Position numbers and translations under genes: made by a program
Part shown: piece by piece, positions 24,721 through 38,603 of the stretch
How positions within the stretch are numbered: position 1 is the stretch's first letter
How the letters are laid out: each line of letters opens with the position of its first letter
The notes under the pieces: generated by a model
What the model was told of the DNA's origin: nothing
Database searches by the model: none
The model's input: only the letters and a program-made list of their open reading frames with translations
NCBI GenBank assembly: GCA_013398055.1
Contig: VZRS01000230.1
Location: 1 to 64,000 of the forward strand
Length of the DNA: 64,000 bases
From: Ifrita kowaldi
Lineage: Eukaryota > Chordata > Aves > Passeriformes > Cinclosomatidae
Direction: 5' to 3'

Positions 24721-27700
24721 CTGTGCTCCACCTGCAGCGCGAAGCGTATTGCAAAACACACGGTGCCTGCGCTTATGTAAACATGAGATAAACTTAAGTC
24801 CCATGCGAAATGCTTAAGGCAGGGCTAGAGTTGTGATGTGGGCTGGCGATTGAGGGGGAGGTTGTATCTCCCAAAACATTAATTCGAGTGTGTATGTATA
24901 CACGCTATCTGCCAAAATCTCTGCAGATGCTCAGGGAAACTTTGGGTGGTGAAAGCATTTGGTGGTGTAGTCACCTAGCAGAAAAGAAATACAAGCTTTC
25001 CTCTGAACCTGAAAGTATATTTGAAGTGATACAGCCACTACTGTGTCATCTGTCAAAATAAAGTTGCTTTGGCTAACTAGAAGTACAATATTTTAAGGGA
25101 AATGCAAGAAAGAAAAACTGTCACTTCATAACCACGGTCTGCACCAGACTTATTTCTGCCTGATTTAGTTTATGATGTGTGAGATCAAACTGAGCAAAAC
25201 ATTCTTCCCGTGAAGGGTAGATGCAGGAGACTGAACTATCGTTTTGAACTCAATGTAGAACTTAGTTAAACCAAACTTCTGTAAAGAAAAAAATGAAGTA
25301 ATAGGAAACATATAGGACATGCACACAAGCTAGCATTAATTAGTCTAGCAGCTCCCCACTGCTGAACAGGAAAAGTCCTGCTTTCCTTTCTCCCACATCT
25401 CTCTCTGGTCCTTTAATTGCAATCTGATTGGATTTACTTGCTTGGCAGAAACCTAAACTAGAAAAAGCAGATTGTTCACTACAAGGTTAGCCACCCAGAT
25501 CAGCCAAGGGACCAGTCTAACAAGTGCTGATGCAGAAGAGGTCCTAGAAAGCGTGTGTGGAGGCAGACACAGCAGAGAGATGGCTCTGCAGAATGCACCT
25601 TGATCATACTCTCTTAGTTGCTTCTTGCTAGCGGTAAGCTGGGACACGACATCGGAAGGGTGTTTCCTACTCAGTGTCTTATGGGTGAGCAACACCACTT
25701 CTCTGAAATGAACAGCAGATAATTACTGTCCTAGTGATGATAAGAGCTGCCTGCTGCAGTCAGTAGATTAAGGAAGCGTGAGACTCCTGTGTGCTGTAAC
25801 AAATGTTCCACGTGCAGTGTTGACAATAAGCCACTGAGATGCCACAGTGTCCCTGCCCGAGGTAGGCCACTATCTGTTTTGCATAGTCTCAATGGATCTT
25901 TGGAATTTGTATTCAAGTTCCGGGGATCAGGTTCTAGAAAACCACTCACATCTGTCCCCTGCATACCTCAAATGGACGTACCAAACCAGGCAGCTGGAGC
26001 TGCACATTTCCCTGTCCTTCCTCCCTAGCTCAGGATCTTTTAGTTCCATGCAGTGGAAGGCATAACTTCAGACAGAAGGCTTCAGGGCATGCAAAACAGC
26101 CGTGCCTGTAGTTTGGCACTCTTGCAGGTCCTGCAGGTTGAACCACTCAGGCAGAGAGGACTGACTCCAGCTCTCCTGCTTAATGGATGGGTGGTGGTAA
26201 AGCATTATACCATTACTTTAAGAGGAAGGGCCAAACACTACTCCAGAGCAACATGAGAGGAGAGTGAGAGGAGTTCCTTAGCCCAGCACAAAGAAATGTT
26301 CATTTAATTGCAGCTTAGTTTACAGTCCTTTTAAGCTCATTGGTAATGCAACTAGTGCCAAAGACCACTTCATAGGATGGCACGAGGTATAAATAAAAGG
26401 CATTTCTAGAAGCTGGAAGTGGGATTAGGACAGACAAAGTATGGCTTTTCGTTCACTTCCTAAATTTGAGGTGTTTGCATAGATTCTGGAAGAGAACTGT
26501 TTTTGTTGGCTGCAGCTAATACTGCTGAATTATTTCAGAACAAGGCCATGAGGATGAAGCATGGTTCCAAAGATGGACTAAAAAGTTGTTGCTTGTTGCT
26601 TATTTCTTCCTCTGTGATGCAGTTTCCCATCTACACTGTGCAGTTTTACTGTGACAACAGTTTCTAGGGTGTCGCTTTCAGATCACCACAAACCGGTAAA
26701 AATAGTCTTCTGAAAAACAGGAAGAATCACAAAGGACTTTTCGACTTTACATTAATGTCTGGAGAAAGCTGAATTATTGTTGAAAAAATAGTCTGAATTT
26801 ACTCTCTTGGTTCAGAATAAGTGTTCTGCCATTCTGATCTGAAATAACCAAAAGAGGTCATTTAAAACGTTGGCATTCTGACATGACTGAAAAAAAATTA
26901 AATACAGGAGAGAACAAGAGAATGAGAAAGGAGGAAGGAAGAACATCCAAGAACTAAACCTGGGGTAGTCCTAAAGAGCACCACGTTGTTTCAGTGAACA
27001 AGTAACGGCACATTGCTAAGCAAATTATGGGGATCACAGCTTTGTATTTAAATCAGAGACAGGTTTATACATGCTGCAGTTTTGAAGCAGAGAATACAAC
27101 TAGAACAGAGTCCCTTACTCGGATTGTACGAGATGAAAAACTTACTGCAGTCTTCCCCAAGTAAAAATTTGCATAGACAGCCTTCGAAGAAATTAGTCTG
27201 CACTTCGGCAGCAGGATCAACAGCAGGAATACCTGAAGCACAGTTCTGGAGCCTGCCACTGTAGAAACTGTGGTGTGTCAGTACACTAATGTCTGTCAGT
27301 CATGTGAGAATGTCTTTGGGAGATGAACTCTAGTTTGCGTTCTTCAGTAGGTCTGGGGCCCAGCGTTCCCACTGGAGCTGCTGCGGTGGTGTGAAGGAGG
27401 TAACAGGGCTTCTGTGCTGCTGCTCCTGTCCTCACATGAGAGGGGACAGATTTCTTCCCTGCTGTCACTGCTCGAGGCATAAGCCAGGATACAGGAGGCC
27501 TTATGGCACTGTGTGTTTAACACTTTATGTTGCTCCTGTTTCTTGCATGGCTGTACGATCCCAAAGAATTAAAGCTATTTATCTGACCATAATATTACAC
27601 AGTGCCTCGCGAGCTACCTGCAGAATAGGGAGGGGGGCCAGCATGCTGTTTACAGCCCTGAGCCAGAAATTACCCTGCTGGTTTGCCCAGACCTGCCAGG

Positions 27701-30700
27701 AAAACCATTGGGACAGAGTTCCCTCATCCACAGACATAGCAGGGACCTGCAGAAAGTAACACATTCTTACTCAATAGGTGCCAGAAACCTATTGCTTCAC
27801 TCACAGGTTGTCTTATCTGCTCTTCTTCTCATCAATTTTTTTATATGCTCTGCTTCATGCTCCCTGCATCCTGAAGATTTTTAGGCTCAGTGAAATTCTT
27901 CCTGTGGTCACACAAAGCTGCTGGCTTATCCCAAATCAAGTTCCCAGCTGGTCAGCCAAGCAGGAACCTCCCAGCAGGGGCCGTGAAGAACTGATTCTGA
28001 TGGGTAAGAGATGGGGAAAAGTTTTAAGAGGCAGCACTGTCCAGTCATAAACCAGCCCTGTCACAGAGCACTCTTGTGCTGCCTTGTTTAAGCTCCTAAC
28101 TTCAAATACATCTTATTCCTTAAATAATAAAAAAATAGAGGGAGCTGCGTAATGCTGCACTCTGCCTGTGTCTACATTAGCAAGGAAAATGGTGCAGTAG
28201 GAGCAGACCTGTAAAGCAGACTTGTCTGTGCGTTTTGAGCGTTTACTCTGGATTTGCCTCAGCCAGGTCACACGCACCTAGCGCCCATTGATTGGGGTGT
28301 GTTTTCAGTTCAGTTTCGTGTGAAGAGAGCCCTGTTCACATGCTTTGAGACAGTTCTGTTATGCAAACTAAAGCGCCATAAGTGGACTTTCAAAGTAAAC
28401 TCCTGAGCTGAATTAAAATACTCATGTTAATGCACCCGGTGTTAAACAAGGTGTGGCACTTTTGCAGCGTTAGAAAGATAAAGGAATAACTTTGAAGTCA
28501 AAATATTAGGTCAGGCTGGTGTTTTAACACATTTTTTTCCTGTTGTCCCCTTCCTTTTAGTTTTAGCATTCTTATAAAAGAATGGAGACAATTGCCCTGC
28601 TGGATGTTAACAAAGGAGGAGTTAACTGTTCAGCAAAAGGGAGAAGAGGAAAAATAGAGGTACTGGCTTGAAGATGAAACAGAGCTAACGCATATGAAAG
28701 AGGAAATAAAGGGAGCAAAGATGAAAAGAATGTTTCTGGTGCTCTTATTTGCAGCTTTATCTCTGGAAAAAGAGAGGCATCTTAATCACCCGGTCCAGAA
28801 GATGGCAAACTTGACAGCACTATTTTTGCTTGGGATTAGTAGAACTTTTCCCCTGCCTAATCCACCTTCTTGATGATTTAACTTCTTTTGCTCAATTAGA
28901 TTGTTGTATCTGTGGACAACCTGGGCTTTGTGCAGTGGCCCATGACTCTCCCAAATGGCTGTGGCCACCAAGCTGAGCTTGTCCTTTGCTTCCATCACCG
29001 TGGTTCTCTTAACCAGAGATCATCCTCTTGTTCCTGTGAAGTGAATAAAAAATTATTCTCAGTTGCCAATTCCGTTCTGTAGAAAGTCTGTCTAGAGGCA
29101 GAACCCAGCTCTGCGTGCAGGCTGTTCCTCAGCTCCGTGGTGCCTAGGGAAGAATGACTTTGGATCAGAGGTTCCCTGCTCTTTTCTCCTGGAGTATGAC
29201 AGCCGCTTTCCCACCTTGGTCCACTCTGCTTAGGGAGCCATGAAAGGGGAGTTTGGCAGCGTGGGAGCTGCTGGGCAGAGCCTCTTGGCAGCAGGGAGCA
29301 GGGACTCTTGTCCTGTTGCTCTGAATGGCAGAAGCACAGCAGCGCAGCGTCCTGCTGCTGGCATACCCAAAGGTGACATCAAGCTTGCCAGAAGGCAACC
29401 ATAACTCCAGAAGCTGCTGTGCTTCAGGGACATGGTAGTGGGGCAGGAGCACTGGTGTTGTTATCAGTAGAAATTGTTTGTTATTTAATAGATGGATTAT
29501 GAGTGTTCAAAAGGGCACAGGCCACATCAGAATGACCATTGCTACTCGGTACCCACTGCCGTTTGGGGGTTAAAGTTTGCATCTGCAGCGTGCAACTGGC
29601 CCAGCTGTAAAACTGAGGTAATTATCTCATGCAGCAAAACTGTAGGCAAATTGCAGTCCAGAGTACTAAAAAGTTACTCTGGATATCAGAAGAATTTAGG
29701 CTGAGATTGTGACTTTTGAACTGGAACAGCAGCCACGTGGTGCAAGATCAGGCTTTAAGTTTGTGGTTTCTAAAAACATAGATGCAGTGTGTGTTAGTAG
29801 CTGTTTATTTGCAAGGGTTCATAATTCGTTTTCCTTCAGAGCAGCATTACCCAAATTATGACATGATCTCCTGTGTAGAGCTAAAAAGGAGCATGGCTGA
29901 CAAGTGAGACGGGTCTCTTTTGAAAGAGTAGGAACACTAGTTACATTATAGTATTCAGTCTTACTTTAATTATGTCTGTAGATACGGCTAGAGGGAAAAA
30001 TTGATAGAAATTGACTGTTTTCCAAAATATTAGTGATTTTTGAGAGAGTAGGAGACCCTTTAAAATGTAGGTTTAAAACCATGCACGTTGATGAACAGCA
30101 ATGAATTGTGCTTTGCCTGTATTTCTGATCTTTCTCCCCTTTGCTCAGAAGGGGGAAACATTTTTCCACAGTAAACCTCAGCTTTTTAACTTTTGATCTA
30201 ATCTGATAGTAAAACTTCATATTTTTTTACCACTTTCCATTTCTCAAAGCCAGCTCTTCCTATGTTTATTAAACTTCAGCAGGAAAATTGGCTCGTGAAC
30301 AAAGAATCCCCATTTGTATGTTTCTGAGTAAAAGGCCAGTAGAAAATACTACTTTTTTTTTTTTTTTTTCCCTAAATCATGTGAATTGCTCTAATTCTTT
30401 GAGTTACTCCCGTATCCCCAGAGAGCCCATGTGAGGAACTCTCTTTGCCAATTCCCTCTCTCCCTCTCAGCTGGTGTTCAGGGCAATGAGGGGGAATGGG
30501 ACAGAAGTACGCTGTGTAAAAAGCATGGGAGAGCGGGAAGGGAGAGGAATGGCTTGGGTAAGGCATTTTGCAGGGGAGTTTGGAGCCACTGTTTTGGAAG
30601 GGGAGAGCAGGCTGGATGTGCAGGAGGGAGGTTGCCAGGCTCTGGGAGTGGAGGGCCATGGTATGTGGGGCTGGCCAGAAAGCAGCCTGTGGCATGGAAA

Positions 30701-32348
30701 CTGGTGTGGGACACAAAAGGAGGAAGGAACAGCAACAAGGAGGCAGGGAAAACCAAAAGAGGGGTGGCAGGAGGCTGAGGAAATGGGGAGCAGCAGCTGG
30801 GTTTCAGGAGGCAGCAGGTACACATCTGGACACACTAGAACGTGGTGCCCTCCAGGATCTAGAAAGGAGCCCGAAAGTCCCCAGCTCCAGGACTCCCTCC
30901 CGAGGGATTTGAAAGGCCTTAAAATGGTTCCAGCCTGTTAGCACTGTCAGACTGCCAGACATGTACTTTACATAACATGACAGAGTTTCTCATTTCCTCT
31001 CACAGTAGTGACTAGACTTGGCCTTGCTTGCTGGAAGCGTTCCATCCATCATAGACTTCTCGGCAGAATGTGCATTTCATCACCTTTTATTACTGCTCCA
31101 TATAAAACATGACCACCTCCTGCCACTGCTGCTCCATTAGTGCAGGTAGCAGAGCTCTATCCACTGCTCCTGATTTCAGCTGGGATGATTGGTAGTGTGG
31201 ATGCCAGTATTGTGGCATGTGATGAATTTCCCCTTTTTCTGACCAGGGTAAGAGACAGGCTTGCAAAGTAAAGCAGTAAAGTTACAAAATGCCAGAATTA
31301 AAGTGGCTTCTGGTATCCCAGTTCAGCACCTTGTGCACATGCCTTTAGAAACACTAATTGCATGTACAGACGTGAGGTGGGCGGCACTTCCAGTGCCACT
31401 GTGCATTCAGACATATTATATTTACTGTCTAATATGTGGCAATATTTATTGCATGCTTTGTGAACCTCACCTAGACAACAGAATTTAATTGAATCGTGGT
31501 GTTCTGTGTGACGCTTCTCACTGTACTACCAGAGTGCTTCACAAATGTTTGCTTCTCACTCGAGCCACAGATGAATAATCTGGAGGCATTGCTAACTTAG
31601 ACTAGGAGTTACCTCGCAGAAAATGCAAGGAAAAAACCCCTTCCACTTTTCTTAGCTGCTCCATATGAAATGCTTCTGACTGATTTTTTTTTTTTTCCCC
31701 AAAAATACTACATGCGTAGTACCAGTGGATTTTAGTCACAGCTTTGTGTACCCGGTAGTTCACAAATCAGATGCAAATCCGAAGTTGCAGAGTTAGAATA
31801 GCTAGAGTATCTTACTGGAGGTTACCTGAGGAGCTCTGAAATTAAAGCTGAAAGAACTCATTGAGGTGGGAGTGGGACTGGTTTTTTTGGACATTGTAAT
31901 GGTATTAACCATAAAGTTTCTCCCTCCTCCCCTTCCTTTTTTTTTTTTTTTTTAATCTAGCTTCTTTCCATATTCATTTATTTCTCACAGAATTTGGAAA
32001 TGAAGCAGAGGCTAAAGTCTGATTCATGTATTTCAGCATTATCCATCTTATATATTGAATGAGGCCAGAAACTGTAATCCTGTTATTTTTTGCAAACTTC
32101 AATGTCATTTTTACTATAATTATGCTCCTGTTAAAGTGCTTTCTTCTGTACAGAGTAATTCATCTGGGGCCTGTCTCCCAAGATGCAAATGCAGTATCAG
32201 GAATTAATACCAAGGCCAGGATTGATAACGTGTCATGTAAAGTACATGTTCCTAATGACATGTTCAAGAAGGCTAAAGTTTGGTTCCTGACAAATACTTG
32301 TCTAAACTTACTTACAACTCTTCTTTTTTTTTCCCCCCCTCTACTCAG
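24721..32348 (+). other. LPCAT3: Presumed LPCAT3 intron 1
   Basis: About 7.6 kb without any recognised gene, RNA or clear CR1 copy. It has several T-runs (about 30351-30370, 31683-31696, 31939-31954) and a purine-rich stretch at 30480-30780 that yields long but featureless open frames on both strands. It is called intron 1 because exon 2 of LPCAT3 begins at 32349 and the CpG island lies at its left end. Confidence 0.5.
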
Positions 32349-35300
32349 GATATCCTTTTGCCTTGTTCCAGCGCTATTTCCTCTTCCAGAAGGAGGCCTA
32401 CCTCGTTCATCTCTACAATGTGTTCACAGGACTCTCAATTGCTTACTTCAATTTTGGTAAGATGAATTTGGGAAGAGAGAGCTGCCTGGCCCAGGGCATG
32501 CTGTGATTTTGGAAGGACCTATAAATGTGATTTCTATTTCTTATCTCTCTCTTTCTTATTCCTGTCCACAGGGATGCAGTTTTTTCATTCCCTGATATGT
32601 GTCCTAATCCAGTTCCTCATACTGAGACTAATGGGTCGCACAATCACTGCCGTCGTCACCACATTCCTCTTTCAGATGGTAAACCCTCTTTCCTACTCCC
32701 TGGGTTTGTAGAAGGGAGGCCTCTGCTCAGTTTTGCACTTCAGTAGCAACTGTGGGTGGAAAAGTGGAGGCAGATCAAAACCAGCTGGAGGAATTAGTTT
32801 GAATAACTGAAACAATGGTTTCTTTCAGACATACCTTATGGCTGGATATTACTTCACAGCTACAGAGCATTATGACATCAAGTGGACAATGCCACACTGT
32901 GTCTTGACACTTAAATTGATTGGTGAGTGACACCTCTCTTCTCTCTCTTGCACTCTGCAAGCTGTGCCCATCCCAGGGCTTCAAGTCACTGTTTCTCACC
33001 TCTAGGTCTGGCCATCGATTACTATGATGGAGGAAAAGATCCGGTGAGTTAGACACCATTTCTCCATCATTCCATGCTGTCCCAGTGAGCTAGAGATCAG
33101 AAAATCAAGTTTGAAGGATGTGAGTTAGCAAGCTGCATTGTTAGGTAAAAGCCACAGCTGAGAGGGGAGCCTCTGTGAGTGTCTGAGGGCACTGAATTCT
33201 AGAGTGAAATGAAATAATTTGGAGCAGAGACAATAGTGATTAGAGATGGACAGAAGTTGTTTCAGTTGTGTCAGAATACTACTCTGCCCCCTTCCAAATT
33301 CCCCACCATCTCCTTCCCCCAAATCTATTGCTTTAGATTCCCAATCCCTGATGCTCTGTGTCTTGTGGGTAGTGTAACTTTAACTTGCAGACCATCAGTA
33401 CTGGATCTCAGTTCCCATCTTCCTTTCCTTGGATGACTCTTACCATGTCCTTGTCAATGGCTGCCCTTCACCATTCGTTAGGACCCCGTTTCTAGAGCAG
33501 ATGAAAGAGAGAAGTTGCACAGCACAGCTTGTGGGAGAGGGCACTACACTTGCTACAGTCTCAATCCTGCTTCAAGTGCCTGCATTCCCCATCCCGTTTG
33601 AGGCCTGACCAAGTCTATAGCGTCCATGGAATCACTGCTGACTGCAAGAGAATGGGGTCAAGCTGAAACTTCCTAAGCTGAAGCTTCAAGTACTTACAGA
33701 CAATTTTTGCATCAAGAAGTAGGAACTGTAGCACGATGAGGTCTTGGGAGAGTACATGAAATTGCAGTCAGGGACTGGAATAGGTCAGATACAGTGCTTC
33801 TACTATGCCTACTCTGCTGCCAGGGATGCATGTCAGTAGATCCCTTCCATGTTTGGAGCTTATTTGGGAATAAAGATCTATGCAAATGGTCTCAACCCTG
33901 GATCTTGTTGCTGTTTAGAGGGGGTGAGGATAGAGAGGGCTGGGGAGAAGAATGGACGTGAAGCACAAAGTGTAAAGTTCCATGTCCATGGGGAGCAAGA
34001 ACTGAGACCAGTAAGGAGGCAGGCTGAGGACATAACATCCAGAGCTAGTATGAAAGCCCTGGGATGATGTTAATGCCACTCCCTTTGATGCAGGAGTTCC
34101 TGACCCCTGAGCAGCGGCGATTTGCTGTCCGGGGAGTTCCTACCTTGCTGGAGGTCTCAGGATTCTCCTATTTCTATGGTGCCTTCATGGTTGGGCCTCA
34201 GTTCTCCATGACAGACTATCAGAAACTGGCAAGGGGTGAGATGACTGACGTTCCAGGCCAGAGACCCAATAGGTAATACAAAGCTGCTTAGCTTCTCCCC
34301 TTCCTACGATCCTAGAATGCTGAATCCTCCCCGTTCCCTGCAGCAGACTGCCTTCTTACCTGGACACAGGAGTACTGTGACCACAAGTGATTTATGAGAC
34401 GAAGCAATCTTTCAGAAGTTGCTCATAACTCTGCTTAATGTCCCAGCATTGTTCCAGGGCATGAACATCAACAACCATCTGACATCTTTAGCACAGACTC
34501 GGTTCCAGCCTGGTGATGTTTGCATCCCAGCTTCCAAATGGAGGCAGCTGCTGCAGTGGAATGTGGTGACTCCCTATCGCTGTTTCCCCTACCTCCTCCT
34601 CTCCACCTGTTTTCAAACCTATCAATTTGATGGTCTCTTCCCAAGGCATTTCTTTGACCTTTGTATTTTTCCTTCTCAGTTTCGTGCCTGCTCTCAAGCG
34701 CCTGAGCCTGGGTCTCTTGTTTCTAGTAACCTACACGTTGTCCAGCCTGTATGTCTCTGATGAATACCTCACCTCAGATGAATATATTATGGTATGTATT
34801 CACTTGGCCTTGTGGGGTGTGGAAGAATTCTCCTTCTCTGGGGGGCTCTGGATCTACAAGACTGGAATTATTTTTTTATTTCTTTTTCTTATTATTTTTG
34901 CCTCAATTTAAAAATTAGTTGCCAACTTGTGATAAGTTTTTCCACAGCTGATTTGGCTTTACTGCCTGTCCTGTGGATTCCATCTGATGCAGAACAGGAA
35001 TGTGTTAAGCAGAACTGAAACAAATGAAAACTTTTACAAATAGATAATTGATCTTACATGCTACTGTTGGTTTTGGAAACCTAAAGAACATATTGTATGA
35101 CCTTTTAATGACCTTCCATTTGACCATTATGTGCAAAGAACTTCACTAGAGTAACTTGTAAGGCTCACCAGAATCTCTGAGGTTCTTGGAAAACTCCTAA
35201 CAAATAATTCTTACCTGCAGATTATCGGCATTTCTGTGTAAATTCCACAGTGATTATGCTAATCCTGGAGTCTTCCCAAACTCTCCCTATTTCAGTACAG

Positions 35301-37709
35301 CCAAATATTACCAAAGGAAGGAGAATGATGTGTAAGTTTGCAACTGGCAGCCCAGTCCATATGTCTTAACCCATACACATCAGATTAAAACAAAAGACAG
35401 CGACGAGATCCCATTTACCTTGTGTCATTATGGCCACTCAGCTCCAGGTTTTATTTTTATTCTGTTTCACTCTTATCTCTGCAGGAGAAGCCTTTCTGGT
35501 TCCGTTGTGGTTACATATTGATCTGGGGCAAAATAATACTCTACAAATACGTAACTTGCTGGCTCGTTACGGTGAGTCTAGATGTCGTTCCAGAAGCAAA
35601 AGACAAATGAATAAAGGTCCAAGCCTCTTGGACTTAGCACTAAATGGAAGAAATCCAAATGTCTGGAGATCAGTGCAGGTCAGTTCAGCTTGCTCCAAGT
35701 TAGCAAAGGCTAGCTAACTAAAAGGCCATTTTTAATCCATTTGTTCCATCTCTAGTGATGCTCTCAACACAGTGAGAGTCAGCACTTCCTCAACTCTGCT
35801 TCTCCAGCAAAAAAAATGGGCAATATTTTCATCTTACCTTTCTTGTGCATTTTTTGATAGGAAGGTGTCTGCATCCTTGTTGGTCTGGGGTACAATGGGA
35901 AAGACGAAAACGGAGAGCCTTTGTGGAATGCCTGTGCCAACATGAAGGTCTGGCTGTATGAGACAACACCTTTGTTCACAGGGACCATTGCTTCTTTCAA
36001 CATCAACACCAATGCCTGGGTGGCCCGGTGAGCAGGACAAAATTCCCCTTCTGTAATGTCTCAGTTCTGTTCTGTCAGCAGAACCAAGACCCTAGGCTGA
36101 GCAGGAGCATTAGAGGAAGAATCTGCCAGTTTTCAGTTTGTGCACTTTCTTCCATGTTTTTCTGTTGTGCCCTTAGAAACAGGTTATTGGGTTACTGGGT
36201 TAGAGAGATCTTTTAATCCACCTGGAAGGGCAGTTCATTAATAAAGGCAAGCAGCTGATGGCAGCAGAGACTAGAATGGGACTGCAGCGAGCCCTTGGGG
36301 CTGCCTGCCTGCTCAGCCAGCCACAGAGCTGCTCTGACAGCTGCTTCCTGCATCGTGGCTCTTGGTGCTCCCCATGCCAAACTCAGAGGGTTTTGGTTCA
36401 GCACTTGCTGGGACACACAGCTAAATTGTATGTAATGACCCCCTTCTTCCCCTTATAGCTGGGATTTCTTTAAGACTGTTCTGATGTAGGTTTTGCCCTG
36501 GCCATGCTGTTCCTGTCACCTCAGGGTGCACAGAGGCTTTGGGTCCCCTGGGCCCTGCATCCCTGACACAGCCAGGGGAGGGCAGACAATAACCTGGAAG
36601 CACTTTGTTTCTTTTCTGCTCTAGCTACATCTTCAAGCGCCTGAAGTTCCTGGGCAACAAACTGCTGTCACAGGCACTGGCCCTGTTCTTCCTGGCCATT
36701 TGGCACGGGCTGCACTCTGGCTACCTGGTGTGCTTCCAGATGGAGTTGCTTATAGTCATCGTGGAAAGACAGGTGTGCTTTGCCTGACTTACCAGAACAG
36801 GGAGGGGGGAGCCTGTGTTAGCCTTTCCCCCTGAGTCTGGAAGCTGCCACGCTGAAGGATTTACTTGGATTAAACATGAAAAATAGCTGCTCGCTTTGGA
36901 ATTGGTTTTCAAGCCTGGCAGGGTTTTGTTCTACAAGAGTTCAGCAGGTTGCTGCCTTCTGCGTGGGCAAACCATAAATAGATTGCAGAAGCTGACAGGG
37001 AGAAAAGTGGAAAACTTGGCATATGAGCAGAGGGCGGCTGAAGTGCTTGGCAGCTGGAAAGACTGGAGGACAAGCACATGAGCTGAATGCCTCTGGTAAT
37101 CTCCCAGTACTGAGAGAGTAATATTCCTTATTAAAATATATTTTCTTAATTACAACTTTGGCCGGGACAGGGTATTTAGCTACTTCTTTAGACTAGCTGC
37201 TTACTAAAACACATTTTACACAGCTATATAGAGAACTTTGGCCCCGGAGCCTGCATGTACAGCCACAGGACATCCAACTGTTGAGAATTCTGACTTTTTT
37301 TTTCTTTAAATTAGGTCATGAACCTTGTCCGGGACAGTCCTCTCCTAAGCACGTTGGCCTCCATCACTGTCCTGCAGCCCATCTTCTACGTGCTGCAGCA
37401 GGGTAATCACTGGATGTTTATGGGTTACTCCCTGGTGCCATTCTGCCTTTTCACCTGGGACAAATGGATGAAGGTACTTAGTAGCCACAAACAGATGGCC
37501 CCACGTGGTCCATCCTGTTCCCTCCATCACCTCTCCTGTGTTCTCGGCTTAAAGCTGGTTGCTGATCCCCAACCCTGCCTTTCTCTTCGCAGGTGTACAG
37601 GTCTATTTATTTCTTTGGCCACGTGTTGTTCTTCACCTTACTGCTGGTGTTGCCTTACATTCGCAGATTAATTGTGCCACGAAAAGAAAAGCTAAAAAGA
37701 GCAGAGTAA
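32349..37709 (+). CDS. LPCAT3: Lysophosphatidylcholine acyltransferase 3 (MBOAT5), first coding exon missing
   Basis: LPCAT3 is a multi-pass ER membrane enzyme of the MBOAT family that puts polyunsaturated acyl chains onto lysophospholipids in the Lands cycle. Visible exons: 32349-32456, 32572-32678, 32829-32922, 33006-33043, 34094-34272, 34680-34791, 35485-35571, 35861-36027, 36625-36772, 37315-37473 and 37593-37709. All have GT/AG sites and continuous frame, giving about 437 residues; human has 487. The frame starts inside a split Gly codon before YPFALF, so about 50 N-terminal residues are missing, probably in the gap at 24056-24181. Hydrophobic segments recur throughout. The conserved Asn region (NTNAWVARY, exon 35861-36027) and the MBOAT His motif (WHGLHSGY, 36701-36724) are intact. 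The C-terminus is lysine-rich (KEKLKRAE), as expected for ER retrieval. Seen: exons and motifs; inferred: the exon lost in the gap. Confidence 0.95.
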
Positions 37710-38300
37710 CAGCCAAAAGGTAAGGCTGGGAGAGACCAGGAGGTGAAGTGGGGCAGCAGTGCTGCAGCCCGAGGCGAAAGGCAAACATCAAACGAACCCA
37801 AGCTAATGTAGGGCCCCTCTGTTTTTCAGATTGTACCACCTGTGCATTCGTAGGAGTTGATTTAACACTCCGGAAGCAAAGCATCACCTGCCACGTTTGC
37901 TGTGTTGAAGTATGACTTTTTTTCAACGCAAGGAGGGGGAAGGAGAAAGCACAGGGTCAGAGACCCGGAAGGAGGGGATCCGAGCGAGCCTCCTTGAGAC
38001 CCTCCACCTTCTGTCTGTTGCCTTATCTCTGCCGCCCTGCGGCCGGCACTCGTCTCTCCACTGATACCAGATGATTGTACCACACTCACGGCAGGTGCTG
38101 CGTTGGATGGGAGCCACCCTCTGACTTTTCTACGTTTGTCATCTAAGATAAAAATTGCTCCTGGTCTTTTTAACATCGGCTTCAGCTCCTTTCCTCTCGG
38201 GTGCCTCGGTGTGGGAGTGTGAACTGTCACATGCCACCGAGCAAGGCGATTCTACAGGACCAAGTGACACCAGGGTGAGCAGGGCACAGCTAAGAATTCC
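37710..38300 (+). other. LPCAT3: LPCAT3 3' UTR with a probable intron at 37720-37829
   Basis: Ten bases after the stop codon there is a strong donor (AAAAG|GTAAGG, intron from 37720), and a good acceptor (TTTTTCAG) ends at 37829. Because the junction would lie only about 10 bases after the stop, it would not trigger nonsense-mediated decay. With the missing first exon this gives 13 exons. No canonical AATAAA was found on the plus strand before the EMG1 end, so the 3' limit is uncertain. Confidence 0.5.
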
Positions 38301-38412
38301 AGTTCTATGACAAATTTGGGCCAAGTCCCTGCTATAAGGGGATTCAGCCTGCCCACATATGAAAAATGAGAAAGTAAAATTCACAAGTGCTTTTTTAAAC
38401 AAAAAAGGTACC

Positions 38413-38418
38413 TTTAAT
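38413..38418 (-). terminator. EMG1: EMG1 candidate poly(A) signal ATTAAA
   Basis: The plus strand reads TTTAAT, giving ATTAAA on the minus strand about 190 bases after the EMG1 stop codon (38604-38606). This would place the EMG1 3' end within a few hundred bases of the LPCAT3 3' end. Confidence 0.5.
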
Positions 38419-38603
38419 AGGATGAAAAAGGGTCAGTGGGGCAGTCCCTTTAAAGTCTCGTTGCTTCAGAAGCTACAAGGACGAAGTTGAAGTCTTTTCC
38501 AGGAGCCCAAAGTTGCACCAGGTCCACACCCAAGTTAAAGAGCCTTTCCAGAATGTGAAGTCACTGTACACAAGTCCATCATGACAGCAGTAGCAGCAGC
38601 AGC

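Noticed and set aside
30431..30941. Overlapping open frames on both strands in LPCAT3 intron 1
   Set aside because: The stretch is purine-rich with few stops; there is no domain, splice context or similarity to known proteins.
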